64,000 nt of DNA from Cryptomeria japonica (GCF_030272615.1 NC_081407.1:263176574-263240573); one strand, 5' to 3'. Positions 45,589-58,133 are shown, numbered from the stretch's first letter. Numbers and translations: made by a program. The notes: generated by a model from the sequence alone, not told the origin.

Positions 45589-46767
45589 TGTTAGGCCCAA
45601 TATGGAAAGCTAATGTACTGAGAGGGGAGGGGTGAATCAGTAATCCAAAACTTTTCTTCAATAACAACCTTACTGTTATGCATAAACAGAATAGTGTAGT
45701 AACATAAAATAAAGTTAAAGCAAACAGATAACAATCATACATGATTCACTCCATAACACATATATTTTGGTTATGCATAAACTCTTGGTTAGAGAGAAAA
45801 ACTGTGGTGGGGATGGCACCCACAACTTCACTACTACAATAATAAAGATTGCTCGGTTAGAGCTACATTTAGCTATTTCTAATAGCTTACCCTATTAGGA
45901 GTATCAAGGTCTGTTAGATCTACCTTACTAAAGGATTTTACAACACTATATAAATGTTGCACCTGATTAGAGGATTTACAATTTATAGACTTGGTAAGAG
46001 TCTTTTACCCTGTTAAAGGTTTCTCTTACAACATCACAATTTTACAATAAAATCATTAAAAATATTTGCAACTTTACATCTGAAATGTTATAGTAGATTC
46101 TATGTGCTCAGAATAAGATTACCTAGCTTGTAGCATACCTTGGTAACCCATATTGTAACTTGGTAAACCTTTCTGTTTACTCTATTCTTCGATTGTTCAC
46201 TGATAACCTTCTTGGTGACCTCTCTGTGTCTCTGTAATAGTCTTCCTTCATGCATACACACACATATCTCACATCTCTCTTTTTTTCTAACCCTAAAATC
46301 ATGTTGTATAAATAGATCTCTTACAACAATGATCTAATTCATTGCTTTGATCTTACAAAAAGATTCTTTGAATGAATATCTAAACAAAATATTTCATTGG
46401 TCAGATTGACCTTGTAATCATACACAATCTCCTAGTGCAATTTCCAATGTAAAACGGTTAGATGTGCCTTGATCTTGTAACACATTTTCATTTGCATGAC
46501 CAGGTTCAATGTATCTGGTAAAACATTTCATTCAGTGAATATCAACTCTGAGGTGAGTTAACTTTACTACTCGATAGCCATGAAACATTACTCGGTAAAC
46601 AGCTCGGTGAATACTGCGTTCTGTGACTGCTTTCTTCTGTAACTGACTAGACTGTTCATACCGACTTCTCTGTGTGTACTGACTACATAATTCGGTAATA
46701 CTAACTGACTAGAATATATAGTATGACTTTGGATATGAAACTAATGGTAATTTGATAAGTAGTAATA
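45589..46767 (-). repeat. 5' LTR of the element at 38730-46767
   Basis: 1179 bp, TGTTAGGCCCAATATGG to AAGTAGTAATA on the plus strand. The outer end is TA where the inner copy has CA. It is clearly homologous to 38730-39903 throughout, with many transitions and a few short indels. Confidence 0.9.
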
Positions 46768-47511
46768 GACCCAACTAAGAGGGACTAGGGCACTAGGCTC
46801 TTTAGTCTAGGACCAAGGCGTAGGCACCCTTGTAATTATTAGAAAGGGACCACACAAAAACCCTAGGGAGAAGAATACCCCTCCAAGGAATCCATCAGTG
46901 GGTGTACATTGCATCAAAATAGGAGAAGAGACACAAAATGGACCTAGATAGGATATGAGGATAGGACACAATAAAGTATGGGCACAAACATGAGGTGTAA
47001 ATTATCCCGATGATAATTTATGATGCTACAATACCTTTGGGACAAGTTTTCCTAGCCCCATTGTATCACACTTTTGAGCTTAGATTTTAAATATAGGGAC
47101 CTCTCTACTTTCCATCTCTAGATAGGTACTTGGTGTCTACATATCTATTCTGAAGTTGTTTGATTATGTTGATTATTGTCAGTTTTACTTCATTAGCAAT
47201 AATTCACACCCTTTCAATTATCAATTTAATTTCAACTCAAACAAGGAGAGTAAAGGAGTTCAATTTGGGCTCAACCCTTTTAAATAGATTTTAGGTTAAG
47301 CCTATTGTCTCTTATTCCGGTTAATGTAATTTAATTGAAAATTGGTTTTGTTCCTAGTTAATATAATTAGACTAGTGCACCCCCATTTTCTACCATAAAT
47401 ATTTTGGTGAACTCAACACTTCTAGCATTTTTCATATTTTTGATTGGGTGTTTTTAGATCTTTTTTTTCACTATAGAATTCAAAATATTCAATTGGTTTT
47501 CTATTTTATGT
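46768..47511. repeat. Right segment of host repeat R
   Basis: Continues R after the second insertion. The stretch near 46990-47050 (GTGTAAATTAT, then GATGCTACAAT) resembles 54460-54500 (GTACAATTTAGGATGCTATAACT). The part near 47405-47430 (TTTTGGTGAACTCAACACTT) is the reverse complement of sequence near 3880-3900. No ORF. Confidence 0.5.
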
Positions 47512-48480
47512 GTGATTACATTATTTATCAACTATATTTACCAAAATCATACACTACATAATAGCCTCTTTTACTTCGTGTTGCTTTCATTCATTCATAC
47601 CACTTTAATGTATTTCATTATGAGGGTTACAAATATTTTCCCTATATTTAAATCATTTCTCAAAGATTTCATAAATATTTCATGTTATTATATGATGATG
47701 TTTTTAAAGAAACTTATGGAATATTTGTATTTCATTAAATCTTTAGTAGATGTTTCAAGTGGAACCTTTGATAATCCTCCTAGAGATGATATTGAAATGA
47801 ATCATACTTATACATCTCCTAGAGTATTTTTTATTCATGAGGAAAGAGTTGATGCTCCTATTAATGATCTCTCCAATGGAGATGTAATATTGAAGATTAA
47901 TGACGAATTCCCTTCTCACAAAGGTACTTTTGTGCAAGAGGAACAAGGGAAGAATGTTAATCTTAGTACATCTATCACTCTAAATACTCCTTATTCTCCA
48001 AGAGGTTATCTTAATCATCAACATATTTTGGAAAAATATAATGTTATGCATTTTATTCATGATATACCTTCTAATATAATATTGAGTAAAGCTAAATCTT
48101 TAGATGATGAGAATACTTCTTCCAACCTAACAAAGTAGATAATGATGATAGAAATAAGAAACTTCCTACAAAGATCCTTCCTCCTTTATTTATTCATCAT
48201 GTTGGACCCTCAAAGTAAACTTACACAACAAATTTCAATGAGCTATATAATGAAAGTCCTTCCCCTTCACAATTGCAAACATTATAAGGTTGGCTATGAC
48301 ATGATTTCTAAACAAGGCTATCGTGGACAAGGTATTTGAAAAATGGAACAAGGAATCAAAGGCCCTATAGAATATCCTTCAGAATGCACTATAGGTGTAG
48401 GATCTCCCAAATTTTCATCACAACATGAGAAAATTTTCTCTAACCTTCTTAGAGATAACTTGATTAATTTTTCTTTAAAA
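47512..48480 (+). pseudogene. Decayed retroelement ORF with hydrophobic N terminus and G-patch-like motif
   Basis: The frame at 47512-48138 (208 codons, GTG at its first codon) has two hydrophobic stretches in its first 80 residues, then a polar region. A shifted frame from 48142 reaches the motif GYRGQGI-stop-KMEQGIKGP around 48298-48366. This resembles the glycine-rich G-patch found near the protease in some plant Gypsy elements, with a TGA replacing one glycine codon. The N-terminal part is homologous to the minus-strand ORF at 3236-3519. I cannot name the family with confidence. Confidence 0.5.
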
Positions 48481-49029
48481 AATTGAAGAAAGAATCATAA
48501 TCAGAACTAAGATAACTCTTCTTTTTCCACATATCATCAAATCCATGATCATTCCACTAATGAATATCATGATTTGGAATGTAAAATTTAACAACTTATT
48601 TCTATTGGTACCATTTGAATAGAAATTTTCAAAAACGGGTTCTTTCCCTAACTCTTCTAATTAACACCTAAGGCCGTATTATGTTTTTCTTCACTATGTG
48701 ACACTTGTAGCTTACCTTTTGGGAGCTCTTTGTAATTCATGGTAATACAATTTCATGTGTACTCAAACCTTGGCTAGCAACATAATAGTTTATATTTTTC
48801 TTTTTTGGTTTACACTATGTGATATTTTTCATCATCAACATTTTAGATAATACTACATAATGAACTATGGAAATTACATGAATTTAACATAATAGTATTG
48901 TTATTCTTGTCTCCATGCTCAGGGAGCAAGAGTAGTTTTCAATATATTCTCTCTCACTTTTCCTAGGATTCAGTTTTTGCTTTGTGGAGCTACATATTTA
49001 ATAAGGATTTTGTCTCACAGGTGTGAGTT
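48481..49029. other. AT-rich sequence, nothing recognised
   Basis: No ORF with family features, no LTR ends and no repeat shared with the rest of the window that I can see. Confidence 0.5.
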
Positions 49030-51112
49030 TAGTAGATGTTTCATATCCACTCTTTTGGTATTGATGGTGACATGTTTGACATCACTGATATTTGAATGTT
49101 TCTCAATTATTTGTATATTGTGGATACTTGAACTCTTGTATGATATTGATGCTGATAATTGTTTTTTTTTATGTGTCATGGCATAAAGATGTTGCTAATG
49201 ATGTTTTTGGTCAATACCCTCCATCAGTTTGGTATTTTGATAGTGATGTATTAGAGAGGAATGATTGTTTCTGTTGTTGTCACTATGTCTTGTATAATTG
49301 ATATGAAGATATTGATGTAAAGAACAAGTGGTTATTGGTTGCAGTTGATCCGTGGTTGTGCGCCTTCGTGGTGTCTGATGTCTATATTGAGTATTCTATG
49401 ATAATATAGTTGATGATGTTGACAATGTGGTTGATCAAAATGATAACATGTTGATGGTCAAATAAATTGGGATACTAAGATGAGAATTAGATACATGAAA
49501 AAAGAATGAAGATATTTTATTGAATGAAAGGTGATGTTTCTAGGACATTTTTGTCCATTGGATGTTTGACAAATCAAGTTGGTGTAGAATGTATATATTG
49601 ACATGTGTCTGAAAGAATGCTCTACATTCTTCCATATTTCATGATATGATCATTCAGACTTGGGTATATTTTTATGCTTTGTTTGCATTGCATGCCTATC
49701 TTTGTAGGCCCTTGGTGTTGTAGCTAATATGGTTGGTGATTACAATTGGATGATAGTCTTTTCATCTACCAAAATTGGTCCAAATAATGATCCACATTTC
49801 TCTACATTGATGTTTTAGGTGCTACAACTTGGATGGCATGTTTATAATTTCTTTTCTATGTCTTAGTCAAATTTCTAGAAGCTAGTGTTTTTTGTAAGTA
49901 GTAATAATGATAGTTTGTGTTTGACTGGCTCTTTGAAATGAAGTGTTATTGTCAATTATTTTGTTCTAGTATAATATTGATATGGATAGGTGAAGGAAGG
50001 ATATGAGAATGTTGTTTGATGTTTAAGGAAAATATTAGTACACTCCTCATGGTACTAGTTGATCTATTTTATGGTGCATTATGATTGGAATGTGTGTTTC
50101 AAGGTAACTACTCTAGTTTGGCCAACAAGAGTTTCTCTTCAGTTTGTGGTAAACCCTTGGGCATCTCTACTTATCTTGAAGAATCCATTGCATTATTTTT
50201 GGTTCCTACCTTGGTGTGTGATAATTTACATTGGGGTTGTTCATCTAGAAAATGTGTTTTGGACTAACTAGTGATGTGATGCTTTGTGTATCTACATGTT
50301 ACCTTGTTGTCGATCTTGGAGGATGTGTGATAGCATGTGAGCTATTATAAAATACCTAGAAAGAAGTGATATGATATTTTCAAGTCCTCTCTATCTCCTA
50401 GATTGGACCAGTTTCAACACAATTATGTTTTGGTGGCTATCTTGATAGGACCTATGTTTGTTCTCTTCTTCATCCACCCTAATTGATGTTTTTAATGAAG
50501 AAGATGGTATATATAAAAGATAAAATAAATCTTGATAGTGTGGATGAGTGTGTGAATCAATATGTGTGTTTTGCTTACATGATTATATCATTTGCATAAG
50601 ATAGTGATGTGAAGTTGTAATAGATAAGATGTGTGATGATTTATTTGAAGTTGGTTTCTTGAGATAGAGATTTAAGGACAACTTCATACTTGGAAATTGT
50701 CAGAGGCTATGTTGCTAAAGGCCTATTCATTCTTGATTCATATATTCATGTACCTTTCTTGGGAATAATGAGGTTTTTCTGCAAGCTTTCTATCTTGCTT
50801 TGAGGCAGTGCATATCAAATTACAAGTCCTTTGTATCTTGCCTTGGGATAGTGAATATTAGCCTAAAATTCCTTTAGAGAATAGTGTGTTTCCTTGGTAG
50901 TGATCCTAGAAAAATATTGTAATCATCTCATATATTCTGAGTTAACTCTTGCTGTGATTTTTCCCTATAAATTTGGTGTTCTCTTGTGCATGGTGATTCA
51001 TTATTTTATCTTTCACTGATACTGATAAGATTAAGGTTAAAGTGATTGTGGATTGTGAAATAAAGTTTAAGTATTTAGTTCAAATTGATTCACCCCCCAC
51101 CCCCTCTCAGTG
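49030..51112 (+). repeat. Probable degenerate LTR-like sequence, plus orientation
   Basis: The right end (51085-51110) has TTGATTCAC followed by a C-rich run and CTCTCAGTG, the reverse complement of the motif at the inner ends of the LTRs at 2455 and 45589. Near 49040-49100 the text (CACTC, GGTATTGATGGTGACA) loosely resembles the start of the LTR at 2455-3235. There is no matching partner and no primer site after it. Boundaries are approximate. Short frames inside have no supporting features. Confidence 0.35.
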
Positions 51113-51114
51113 TT

Positions 51115-52090
51115 AAAGTAATTTTAATAGATGGAACATTTTATTCCTCTAGGAAAACTCATGATGTGGTGCATATTGTTGATCTTCTTTTCTAGGAGGT
51201 GATGAGACTACACATAGTACTATAGAGAATTGTTTTATATTGGGTCATCAAGTTTAATGGATACTTCTAGAGATTATTATGAAAGAATATGAAGATAGAC
51301 TGGAAGTTTAGTTCCACATTCCATTCTTAAACTATTGGGAAAAACAATTGGTGAACAAAAGTTTGGAAAAACTAATTAGATGTTTGCTAAGAGACAAGGA
51401 TGGTAACTAGGATCTAATCCCACTACAAGAAAAAATTGCATACAATAATTTAGTGAATCGGAGTATAGGGAAGATGCCATTTGAAATATTTAGTGAATTC
51501 CATCCTAAGGGAGTGGAAAAATTCAAATACATAAGATTTTAAGATAAGAGGAGTACAAAGGTAAAGGTATTTGTGGAACACTTGGAGATTGTGCACAAGG
51601 AAGTCAAGCAACATCTAGAGACTATGAATAGAAAATAAAAAGAATGGGAAGATACCAAAAGGTTTCATAAGGAGTTTTCTATTGGAAATGAAATAGTATA
51701 TTTATGAATGGAGAGGTTTATGGAGGGAATGTACAATAAGCTAAATATGAAGAAGTTTGAACCTTGTAGAATCTTTAGAAGATTTGATTCTGAAAATGTC
51801 TTTGAGGTGGAGCTAATGAAAGGAATTGGCTTTTCGCCAATCCTTAACATTGCATATCTCTATTAGTTTCATGGAATATAGTCTAACAAAAATAACACAA
51901 AAGACTCACTTCAAGATTAGTTACCACAATAACAACCAAAGTAGATAGAATATATTTTAGATAGTCAAACTAAGTGCAACATGAATAACAAGGAATATAG
52001 GGAGTACTTGATCAAGTGGAAGGGAAATCCATTAGAGGATATGGCATGAATATTAGATAGTTATAGTGACTTAGCTCATTTTTAAAGCTT
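51115..52090 (+). pseudogene. Decayed Gypsy integrase C-terminal half and chromodomain
   Basis: Translation across shifting frames gives integrase core text (KTHDVVHIVDLLF, then KFSSTFH), followed by VNKSLEKLIRCLL, IAYNNLVNRSIGKMPFEI and a late GIGFSPILNIAYLY. It ends with chromodomain-like EYLIKWKGNPLED near 51999-52035. Several stops and frameshifts are present. The same regions can be recognised at 60742-61470, so both come from chromodomain Gypsy (chromovirus) elements. Confidence 0.7.
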
Positions 52091-53329
52091 GCACTGTGTG
52101 AGACACATTTTTCAAATAACCCATAGGGTCTAATGCAGGACCATCTCAGAGAACCCAACTGTACCATATCATATCTACCAATTTCTCTTTGTGGATTAGA
52201 ATGGGAACAACATGGGAAGTCTACTCAAAAATTTCCAAGCTAGTTGTAGTAGGAAACTTATTGTTTATATTTTTTCTTCACCATGAGTTCATTCTATCAA
52301 GAAGCCAAAACCTAGACCTATGGGAAATAGTATGTAGAACTCTTCCATACCTTATAGAGCATGCACAAAACAACATACAATAGATATGGGGCAGGAAGAC
52401 CCCCAGATGGATCTTATCCCCTCCACATTGAGTTTTGATATTACTTCACCCTTCTTGAGCCAACACACATGTTTCACTAAAAATTGGGCTTCAGACTTAG
52501 TTGAGGCCACCATAAACCACTTCTAAAACTTGGAGCTAGTATATAACCACCTTTTAGAATTATTAGCAAGTAGCTATCATATTTAGGGAGTTAGGAGTTA
52601 ATAGGAGCTAGACCTTAATTTTTTGCATTTTGTTTGTAATAAGCCTATGGCGGTCAGTGTGCTTGAATGAGGGGCCAATGGGGTATGATGTAGTAAACAT
52701 ATGGGAATCCATGCAAGGATGTATGGATTAGATTTTAATAAATAAATTTGTATATTTATTTCTTGTGTTAGTCACTATGTTGAATTCTAGTGCAATGTTG
52801 GATAGTCCATTCAAGACCCTCTATCCTTGAATCATTTAGGAGCGTGTGTCCCAAAAGACCCTTATCAAACTTGCCAAATTTAAGAAATTGCAACCTTGTA
52901 GTTAGACATTAACTTGAGGCAATCACACCTAATTAAAATAAAAGATAATATCAAGGAGAATTGTTGTGACGATCAATGTCATTGGAATGGTAGAGGAAAT
53001 GATGGACATTATGTGGGAAATGAATAACTAGTTGTGTACTAGAGGAGGATAGGTGAAAGGGATTAAACCCTAAATTAGAGGAGAGTGATGATGATTATTT
53101 AAGGATCTTGGAATAGAATGATGAGAGTCATAAGGAAGAAGGGTTATACTAGATCAAGATGATGAAGGCTATTGCCAAGATTGGGAAAAGGGCCTAGGAT
53201 AGAGATACCTAGCTATGTTAGAAGTTTGAATCAAGATTAGAAAATCAACTAAATAAATAAGATGAAAGAGTAATTTGAGTATGAAGAGGTTGAGAATTTA
53301 TAGCAATTCATATTTGTAAAAGTTAAACT
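52091..53329. other. Non-coding, possible old 3' LTR start near 52689
   Basis: A purine-rich stretch (GAGGGGCCAATGGGG, 52668-52683) is followed by TGTAGTAAAC at 52689, which could be the polypurine tract and LTR start of the decayed Gypsy element at 51115-52090. No second copy is in the window to confirm it. No ORF is supported. Confidence 0.3.
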
Positions 53330-54500
53330 AAGGAGACATGCTAGTGTGATGGTGAAAATATTAAGGTTTTCACCATTAGATGTATGAAAACCGCTAATAT
53401 TTAGACTTAGCAACCATTACATTAAAAGAGGTGTGAACCTAATAGATCTATCCATAAACCAACAAGGATAGGGCTAAGAATTATTATTATATTCACTTTG
53501 TGGAGAAATCCTCTTTCTAAGTTGAATTGTAAAAATGTTGAAATTAAGGTAAATGTGTTGGAATTAAAGTGAAAACACATAAATAGTGATCTGTAGTCAT
53601 CAAATCGAGCTACAAACCTAGATCCAAGTAATACAAGAGAATTCAGATATGTTCTTAAAAGTATCTCATGAAATATCATGACCAAAATGCCTCTCGCTCT
53701 GGTCCTTTATACTTTTTATCATCCAAAGGGGATATGTTTGTCTCTGTAAATAAAGCTAATTATGAAGATCACAACTCCATACCTATTCATGTGCACATTA
53801 GAGAAGGGAAATAAGTTAGGAATAGGGGTTTTCCTTAGGTCAAACCCTTATTTTGGAATTAACCATGAAATAGAAATGAAATTTAATTAAATTACAATAA
53901 TGGAAATGATCTCCTTTTGAGCTAAATGTTGAACAATGTATAAAACACTAATGATATTACCTTTTAATGTAGTTTATTTTGTCTCCACAAGGAATTAGGG
54001 TTTCATGAAGTCTTCATAAACATAAAACATGAATGTCAACTCCAATTCTTGAACCTTGACCTTACTTCTACTCCAATGCTGGAAAGAAGACTCATTGCTT
54101 GCATACTTGAATTTGAATGCTTGTTTGATTGAATTGATTACATGAATATATTATGTGGTTATCAAAACAAGAGGGGTAGACCTCATTTTATACTTGCCTA
54201 TCAAAAAACAATATAATTTTCCAACATGTGATGTCACAAGATCATGATTCAATCTTAAATGATGTTACCATTGAGGGTCCCCAAAGTAGGTCTTGATTGG
54301 GAGGACTGGAGAGCTAGTACCCTAGTCCCAACCAATCAGGAACAAAATAAATGGGGTGAGAAATGTGTATTCTAAAAAAAATGGATTATTTTCATGGTGT
54401 GAGTAGAATCAAGGATCTAATAAAGACTCAAGATAGGAACACCAAGGAGAGGGCCCAAATGAGAATAAAATTGTAAGGGAGTACAATTTAGGATGCTATA
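53330..54500. repeat. Uninterrupted relative of host repeat R
   Basis: Aligns by eye, in order, with 3890-4020, then 37890-38300, and more weakly beyond. The point corresponding to the Copia insertion lies near 53465 without any insertion, so it acts as a diverged empty site. The small minus frame at 53422-53685 falls inside and has no support as a gene. Confidence 0.6.
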
Positions 54501-54509
54501 ACTACTATC

Positions 54510-55165
54510 TAGTGGAAAGAAGTTTAGTCGGATAGAAACTAGAGAGGAAATGAGAAAATCACAAAATGGGAGAAGATGGTAGTGAAAATAAAAAGTAAAT
54601 TCATCCTTATTAATTATGAGTTAGAAATGCTAAAGAAGCTTAAAAAATTGAGGCAAATGGACAAGACAATAAAGGAGTACACAAAAGAGTTCCACAAAAT
54701 GATCATAAGGAATGGATATAGTGAAACAAGAAGGGAGAAGGTACAATAGTATATCAATGGTCTCAAAATAAATATCTAAGAGGAAATAAACCTATTTTAC
54801 ATGGCCACCATGGAGGAACACTACCAATTTACATTGAAGGTGGAGGAAAATCTAGCTAGGAGGATGAAGTGGATGTCATAAAGAAAAAACTAGAGGATTA
54901 TAGAAGATTAGTCAAAATACATTGAAAGGAGGCCATACATTGAAGAAAATGGAGAAAGAAGACATTTGAACTAAAAGGAGGAATAAAGACCTAGGGAGGA
55001 CTCCTACCACTATAGGAGGGAAGGTGAATACCATTGTTGTGATGATGGATACTGAATAAGTGAAATAATATTTGTGTATGGATGATTCTAGGGAACTTGT
55101 TTTAAGTGTGAGGAACTAGGACATGGTGCCTTTGAGTGTTGTCAAGGAATTGTGAGGAAGTGATG
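54510..55165 (+). pseudogene. Decayed Gypsy gag with one CCHC knuckle
   Basis: Translation gives a Gag core (KWEKMVVKIKSKF, then YTKEFHKMIIRNG and YQFTLKVEENLARR) with stops, followed by a knuckle CFKCEELGHGAFEC near 55090-55131. It is similar in layout to the gag at 57157-57990. It seems to be a separate, older insertion because sequence of another kind follows before the next gag. Confidence 0.65.
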
Positions 55166-55244
55166 AGATCTTGAAGCAATAACAAAATCTACCAAGGAAG
55201 GGCCAAATAGATCATCTGTATCTATACATGGGATATCTAGACAG

Positions 55245-56857
55245 TGGTGCAAGAGCACCTAGGACTTAGGCTTATAGTATTTTCTCAATTTTGTCTTGTA
55301 CTAACCTTAGCCAAGTTGGGTACTTAATAAGGACTCTAGGAGGGTCCAAGAGTGAGTGTGATGAGTCAAATGTAGGCCTAGATTGAGTTAGTTTCTTCCT
55401 AGGTTTGCATTTTGTGCATAAGTAGAGGTTTGAGTAGGAAGTTGACCTTCTTGATGGTCAAAAGTGGAAAAAATTGGTATAAGAATTAGAGAGGTTTAGA
55501 ATAGTCTTATGAATGCTTAAAAAGTCATGAGTAATGACTTAGAATAGGTTTCATAGGTTGGAAAAGAAAAAAGTGTAAAATTATAAAAGTTGTCATGACA
55601 ACTTTTGTCCTAAAATGTTTAGCGATGGATTTAGGGATAGCACAAATCCATAGAATTTCTCCACATGTGGGGAGGAATATAATAACCTCATCTTGCATGG
55701 TTACCAAGGTTGGATTTTTGTTTTTGTAAGATCAACAATCTAAAACTACTCATTTTCGGACTGTTTGTCACTATTCTAGCTTATTTTGCTCATAATATGA
55801 ATACAAATGGATTGAATACAATGATCCAGTAATGGATTTAGATTCTTTTGTGTGTTTCAAAGTCATTTAGTTCATTTCAATCTTTTTAGTTGGTGTGTGT
55901 TAGTGTTTTCATATTTTTGTTTGCAAACAGTCAGTTTTGGCTTGTATATAGCAATTTTGTGTAAAATGGTTGCCCCATGAAATCCCTTTGTGCTACCATC
56001 ATAGCCTATTGGGACATGGAAGAAAACCACTTGTAAAATTTACTTATGCAGGGACAAGTTATGGAGATGAAGATTGATATGACTATCACCTTTCTCTAGG
56101 TGAGTCCAGGAGCAACCCGGCTAGAGAAGATAGGGTGAAATTGGAGTGTAAAGTGCAGGGATGAAGATAAAAACACAACCAAACCTTTTGGAGGGGTCCA
56201 TGAAGTTCATACAAAGATGGAAATGCAAGGATAATCCTTCACAAGATCATTTGATGCCCATTTCATAAACTTGACTAGTCACTACCGGTTAGGAGGCCTA
56301 GAAACCCTTCAAAACCTTCATTTTTGGGTTAGGGCATTGTACGGTGAGTTGGGAACCCAAAACCACTAAAATAACTTGGGGATAGGTGTATCATTTAAGA
56401 ATATCAAACCTTATTGCAGGGTCTTTTGGACTGTTTTCACCTAAGCTCCAGAAAACTAGATTTTGGAGACCTAATAAGGCTAATTCCTTGTAGCCTTTTC
56501 TAGGCAAAATGGTGAAATTGGTAAGAAAGCTAATGAATGAAAACCATAAATGGACCTAAATGGTATTAAAATTATGTTAGAATCCACCTCCACACCTCTA
56601 CAAAAACTCACAATAGTAGGAGGTAAAATTGACAAGTTGAAGCCAAGACAACAAGAATGAGCATGTGGAAAACACCTTGAAATGGTAGGGTTCCTAGCTA
56701 AACACTTGATGGAAACACCTTGAGATTGACAAGAAGAAAGCCCTAGAAGTGATTGAGAAGGACTTGGAGGTCTTAGAGCATATATAGACCTGGAGAGTTG
56801 GTGGAATGGAGCAACAACAACTAGGTGAAGTGTGAGCAAGCTAGGTGAACCCCATCA
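55245..56857 (+). repeat. Candidate 5' LTR of the Gypsy element
   Basis: Starts TGGTGCAAGAGCACC (a 5-bp inverted repeat) and ends CCCCATCA, just before a mutated primer site. The TG...CA ends and position fit an LTR of about 1.6 kb, but I found no 3' partner in the window, so the left boundary is a guess. Confidence 0.35.
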
Positions 56858-56860
56858 AAT

Positions 56861-56873
56861 TTGTATCAAAGCC
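56861..56873 (+). other. Mutated primer-binding site of the Gypsy element
   Basis: TTGTATCAAAGCC differs at two positions from TGGTATCAGAGCC. Methionine-tRNA priming is usual for plant chromodomain Gypsy elements. Confidence 0.55.
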
Positions 56874-56898
56874 TATAAGATTTGGGCTAGGTGAGTAG

Positions 56899-58131
56899 AT
56901 GTCCTCAGTGGAATCTATAGGAGACAAAAAAATGGTGACCAATGTAGATTTGGAAAAGAAATTATATGATCAGGAGGAAGAGAATAGAATCTTGAAGGAC
57001 AAGTTGCTAGACTTGGAAAGTAAGCTTGGTGAGGTTGAATCCAAGGCAGATGAAGTGTTGGTAAAGGTTGAAGGAGCATAAGGGAAGGGTAAAGAAGTGT
57101 CATAGATAGACAAAGTACCTGAACCTATCTTAGAAAAAGAACCTTTCCTAAAGGCATTGAAGTTCTTAAGTGGTAAATCACTAGAAGGATTGCCATTGTT
57201 TACTGGTAAGATGGAAGCAAAAGTGGTCCTAGAATGGATAGAAGGCATGGAGAATCATTTTGAATGTGAAGGCATAACTAAAGCCCAAAGAGTTAAAGTG
57301 GCCAAGTCAAGGATGAGAGGAGTTTCTCTCACATGGTAGAAATTTGTACAAGATGAGAGAAAGAAAATGGGCAAAGCACCCATCTCTTCTTGGAAAGGGA
57401 TGTTATTCAAAATAAAAAAAGTCTATCTCCCTGATGACTATGAAGTGCAAATTCATAGGAAAAGACAAAACTTAAGACAAAAAGACCTTGATGTTAGTAG
57501 TTATACTGAGGAGTTCCATAAACTTAGCCTTAGATCTCATGCGGTGGAAGAAGAGAGTCTCAAAGTTGCCAGGTACCTAAATGGTCTATGGTGGAAAATC
57601 CAAGAAGGAATTAGTCTAATGAGCCCAAAGACAATTCAACAAACCTATCAACTTTCCCTTAAAGTGGAAGAAAAACTGAAAAGAAGACATGATTCAAGTA
57701 GCAATAGGGGTAGAGGTACATGAAAAGACAATAGAGGCCATAGGGGAGGCTTTGGAGGAAGAAGTTCTGAACAAAGAACACAAGGTGAGTCTAAACTCAC
57801 TGAGTAGCAAGAAAGTGGCACTAAAAAAGGAGGATTCAATAGAGGAAGCGGATCAAACAGTGGCTTTAGAGGAAGATATAATGGACAAGGTAGAGGTTCC
57901 TCATATTTTGCAATAATGAAGTGTTACCATTGCAACCAACTTGGTCATCTAGCATATAGGTGTCCAGAGAAGGGATCATCATCGCAAGGTAGTGAAAGGA
58001 GAGTGAACTATCTTCAAGAAGAGACTTCAAGAAGAAAGACTTCAGAGGTTGCCTTAGAATCAGAGGTAGGTGACAACTTGATGATAAGGAGAACTTTGAT
58101 AAAAGAACCAGACAGGGAAGAGCCTAGCTAA
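56899..58131 (+). pseudogene. Gypsy gag, several stops
   Basis: One frame runs through 56899-57081, 57157-57339, 57367-57723 and 57916-58131, broken by stops including TAA at 57079 and TAG at 57337 (a likely tryptophan codon). The start is a coiled-coil-like segment (EEENRILKDKLLDLESKLGE). The middle is the retrotransposon Gag core (YTEEFHKLSLRSHAVEEESL, then YLNGL). A glycine/arginine-rich linker leads to the knuckle CYHCNQLGHLAYRC near 57922-57963. Confidence 0.8.
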
Positions 58132-58133
58132 AG

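Larger units (their letters stand above)
38730..46767 (-). mobile_element. Non-autonomous LTR element with multi-knuckle Gag and conserved ORF2, no pol
   Basis: 8038 bp with LTRs of 1174 and 1179 bp, primer site at 45575-45586, and polypurine tract at 39906-39915, all consistent with minus-strand orientation. The 5.7-kb interior has a coiled-coil Gag with five CCHC knuckles (44175-45526) followed by a long broken ORF (40723-43650). I find no protease DSG, integrase, RT or RNase H motif. The left-edge element has the same order. The PBS and LTR style suggest that a Copia relative mobilises it, but that is inference. Confidence 0.82.

Noticed and set aside
45527-45742. N-terminal extension of the multi-knuckle Gag into the LTR
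   Set aside because: The frame is open by chance across the primer site and LTR; a normal start lies at 45524-45526 after the primer site.
48977-50271. Several 60-70 codon plus-strand frames
   Set aside because: They overlap, have no domain or conserved partner in the window, and lie in degenerate LTR-like sequence.
56480-57248. Minus-strand frames of 62-119 codons near the Gypsy gag
   Set aside because: They are antisense to the candidate LTR and gag and show no protein features.
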